Source: Virgibacillus sp. LDC-1 (GTDB taxonomy: Bacteria; Bacillota; Bacilli; Bacillales; Amphibacillaceae). Taken from it: DNA of 64,000 nt. A program made the position numbers and the translations under genes. Shown here piece after piece: positions 63,553 to 64,000 of this stretch; positions within the stretch are counted from its first letter, which is position 1; each line of letters opens with the position of its first letter. The DNA is taken from the NCBI RefSeq assembly GCF_030137545.1, contig NZ_JARUVL010000002.1, forward strand, positions 1 to 64,000. The letters are read 5' to 3'. The notes under the pieces were generated by a model. The model did no database searches, was not told the DNA's origin, and worked only from the letters and a program-made list of their open reading frames with translations.

Positions 63553-64000
63553 ATGGGCGTTATTCCAACGAACAATTGGTTGCTCGATAACGATGGAGAT
63601 GCTCAATCAATCGGGGAAAAACTCAGTCCCTATTTCAGTGGATATGATGGTGTAAATATCCTTCGATATTTACAAATGCACGGGTTAGATAGACAGCTAG
63701 GAAAAGACAATACTATTATTGAGAAGCTAAATAAAATGAAAATATGGGAGCTCGTTCGATCAGACGTAAAAAAACTAAAAGCAAAATGGAACGGACCAGA
63801 TATTCCTATCTTTATCTTTCCCTCTGATTCATACAACAAGGAGCTTCGAGATAATTATAATTCTAAATCAGGATTATCCTTTCGCGACAAACTCTTCTTA
63901 TTCGTATCCGAAAAAAACACCGCAACAGAAATAAAAGCACTCTTTACACATGAATATAATCATGTTTGTCGATTGCATTATGATAAAAAAGACGAAGCAG
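63553..64000 (+). CDS. DUF2268 putative zinc protease (YjaZ-like), 5' part
   Basis: The first 149 residues of a protein cut by the window end. It starts at ATG 63553 after GAGGAGG. The DUF2268 metallopeptidase motif HEYNH (HExxH) is at about residue 133 in LFTHEYNHVCRLHYD. B. subtilis YjaZ is of similar type and about 260 residues long, so more than 100 residues are missing here. Substrate unknown. Confidence 0.8.
   Translation, partial: MGVIPTNNWLLDNDGDAQSIGEKLSPYFSGYDGVNILRYLQMHGLDRQLGKDNTIIEKLNKMKIWELVRSDVKKLKAKWNGPDIPIFIFPSDSYNKELRDNYNSKSGLSFRDKLFLFVSEKNTATEIKALFTHEYNHVCRLHYDKKDEA

Overview
This window comes from a low-GC, spore-forming member of the Bacillaceae, of the Oceanobacillus/Virgibacillus type. 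The evidence is the gene content: spoVA-type, ger-type and spl spore genes, YwpF, YppG, YjcZ, a YuaF/flotillin pair, AGGAGG-type ribosome binding sites and frequent TTG/GTG starts. I cannot name the species from the sequence alone. I see no rRNA, tRNA, CRISPR array, transposase, integrase or phage gene. It reads as ordinary chromosome with a few degenerate intergenic repeats.

Layout. 1-8 kb: tail of an unknown gene, a zinc-ribbon membrane protein with an HtrA-like protease, a Ktr-type potassium channel subunit, a YwpF-like protein, moeA-moaA for molybdenum cofactor, and two small membrane proteins, one behind a sigma-B-like promoter. 8-12 kb: a seven-gene spore operon (DUF1657, YhcN-like lipoprotein, SpoVAC, SpoVAD, SpoVAE, DUF1657, DUF421) with the gene order of the spoVA2/spoVA2mob operons linked to spore heat resistance. 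12-18 kb: a dicarboxylate/amino-acid symporter, a repeat-rich gap, and a tricistronic ger receptor operon followed by a small fourth gene that looks like a D subunit. 18-20 kb: a small CC-terminal protein, an ArsA-type ATPase and a zinc-less MDR reductase in one operon. 20-29 kb: a CstA-type transporter, a second large transporter, ThiT under a TPP riboswitch, an M3 peptidase, a VanW protein and a type II NADH dehydrogenase.

29-41 kb: the uracil permease under a PyrR-type attenuator, a DinB-like protein, a YhgE/Pip membrane protein with its TetR regulator sharing a 25-bp operator, an S13 penicillin-binding protein without a visible signal peptide, an ABC-F resistance-type gene broken by one in-frame TGA but keeping an intact attenuator leader, and a chemotaxis receptor. 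41-49 kb: a NfeD/flotillin operon behind a textbook sigma-W promoter, a HAD hydrolase, a DHA2 drug exporter, a C45-type hydrolase, a DUF378 protein and the splAB photoproduct-repair operon. 49-64 kb: an ssu-type ABC importer, a DUF3231 protein, an MFS exporter, a YitT-like protein, YjcZ, an acetyl-CoA-synthetase-like enzyme with a changed acyl-pocket residue, a FetAB-type exporter, a type II pantothenate kinase, a DUF421/DUF4363 pair, Hsp20, a GNAT enzyme, a methyltransferase, YppG and the start of a YjaZ-like protease.

Two themes recur. The first is the spore: SpoVA2-type DPA channel, Ger receptor, SplAB and YjcZ. The second is membrane and envelope stress: HtrA-like protease, flotillin, YhgE/TetR and DUF421 proteins. 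The observations I would check first are the spoVA2-like operon with its DUF421-DUF1657 fusion, the ArsA/CC-protein operon, and the ABC-F gene with a nonsense codon behind a functional-looking leader.
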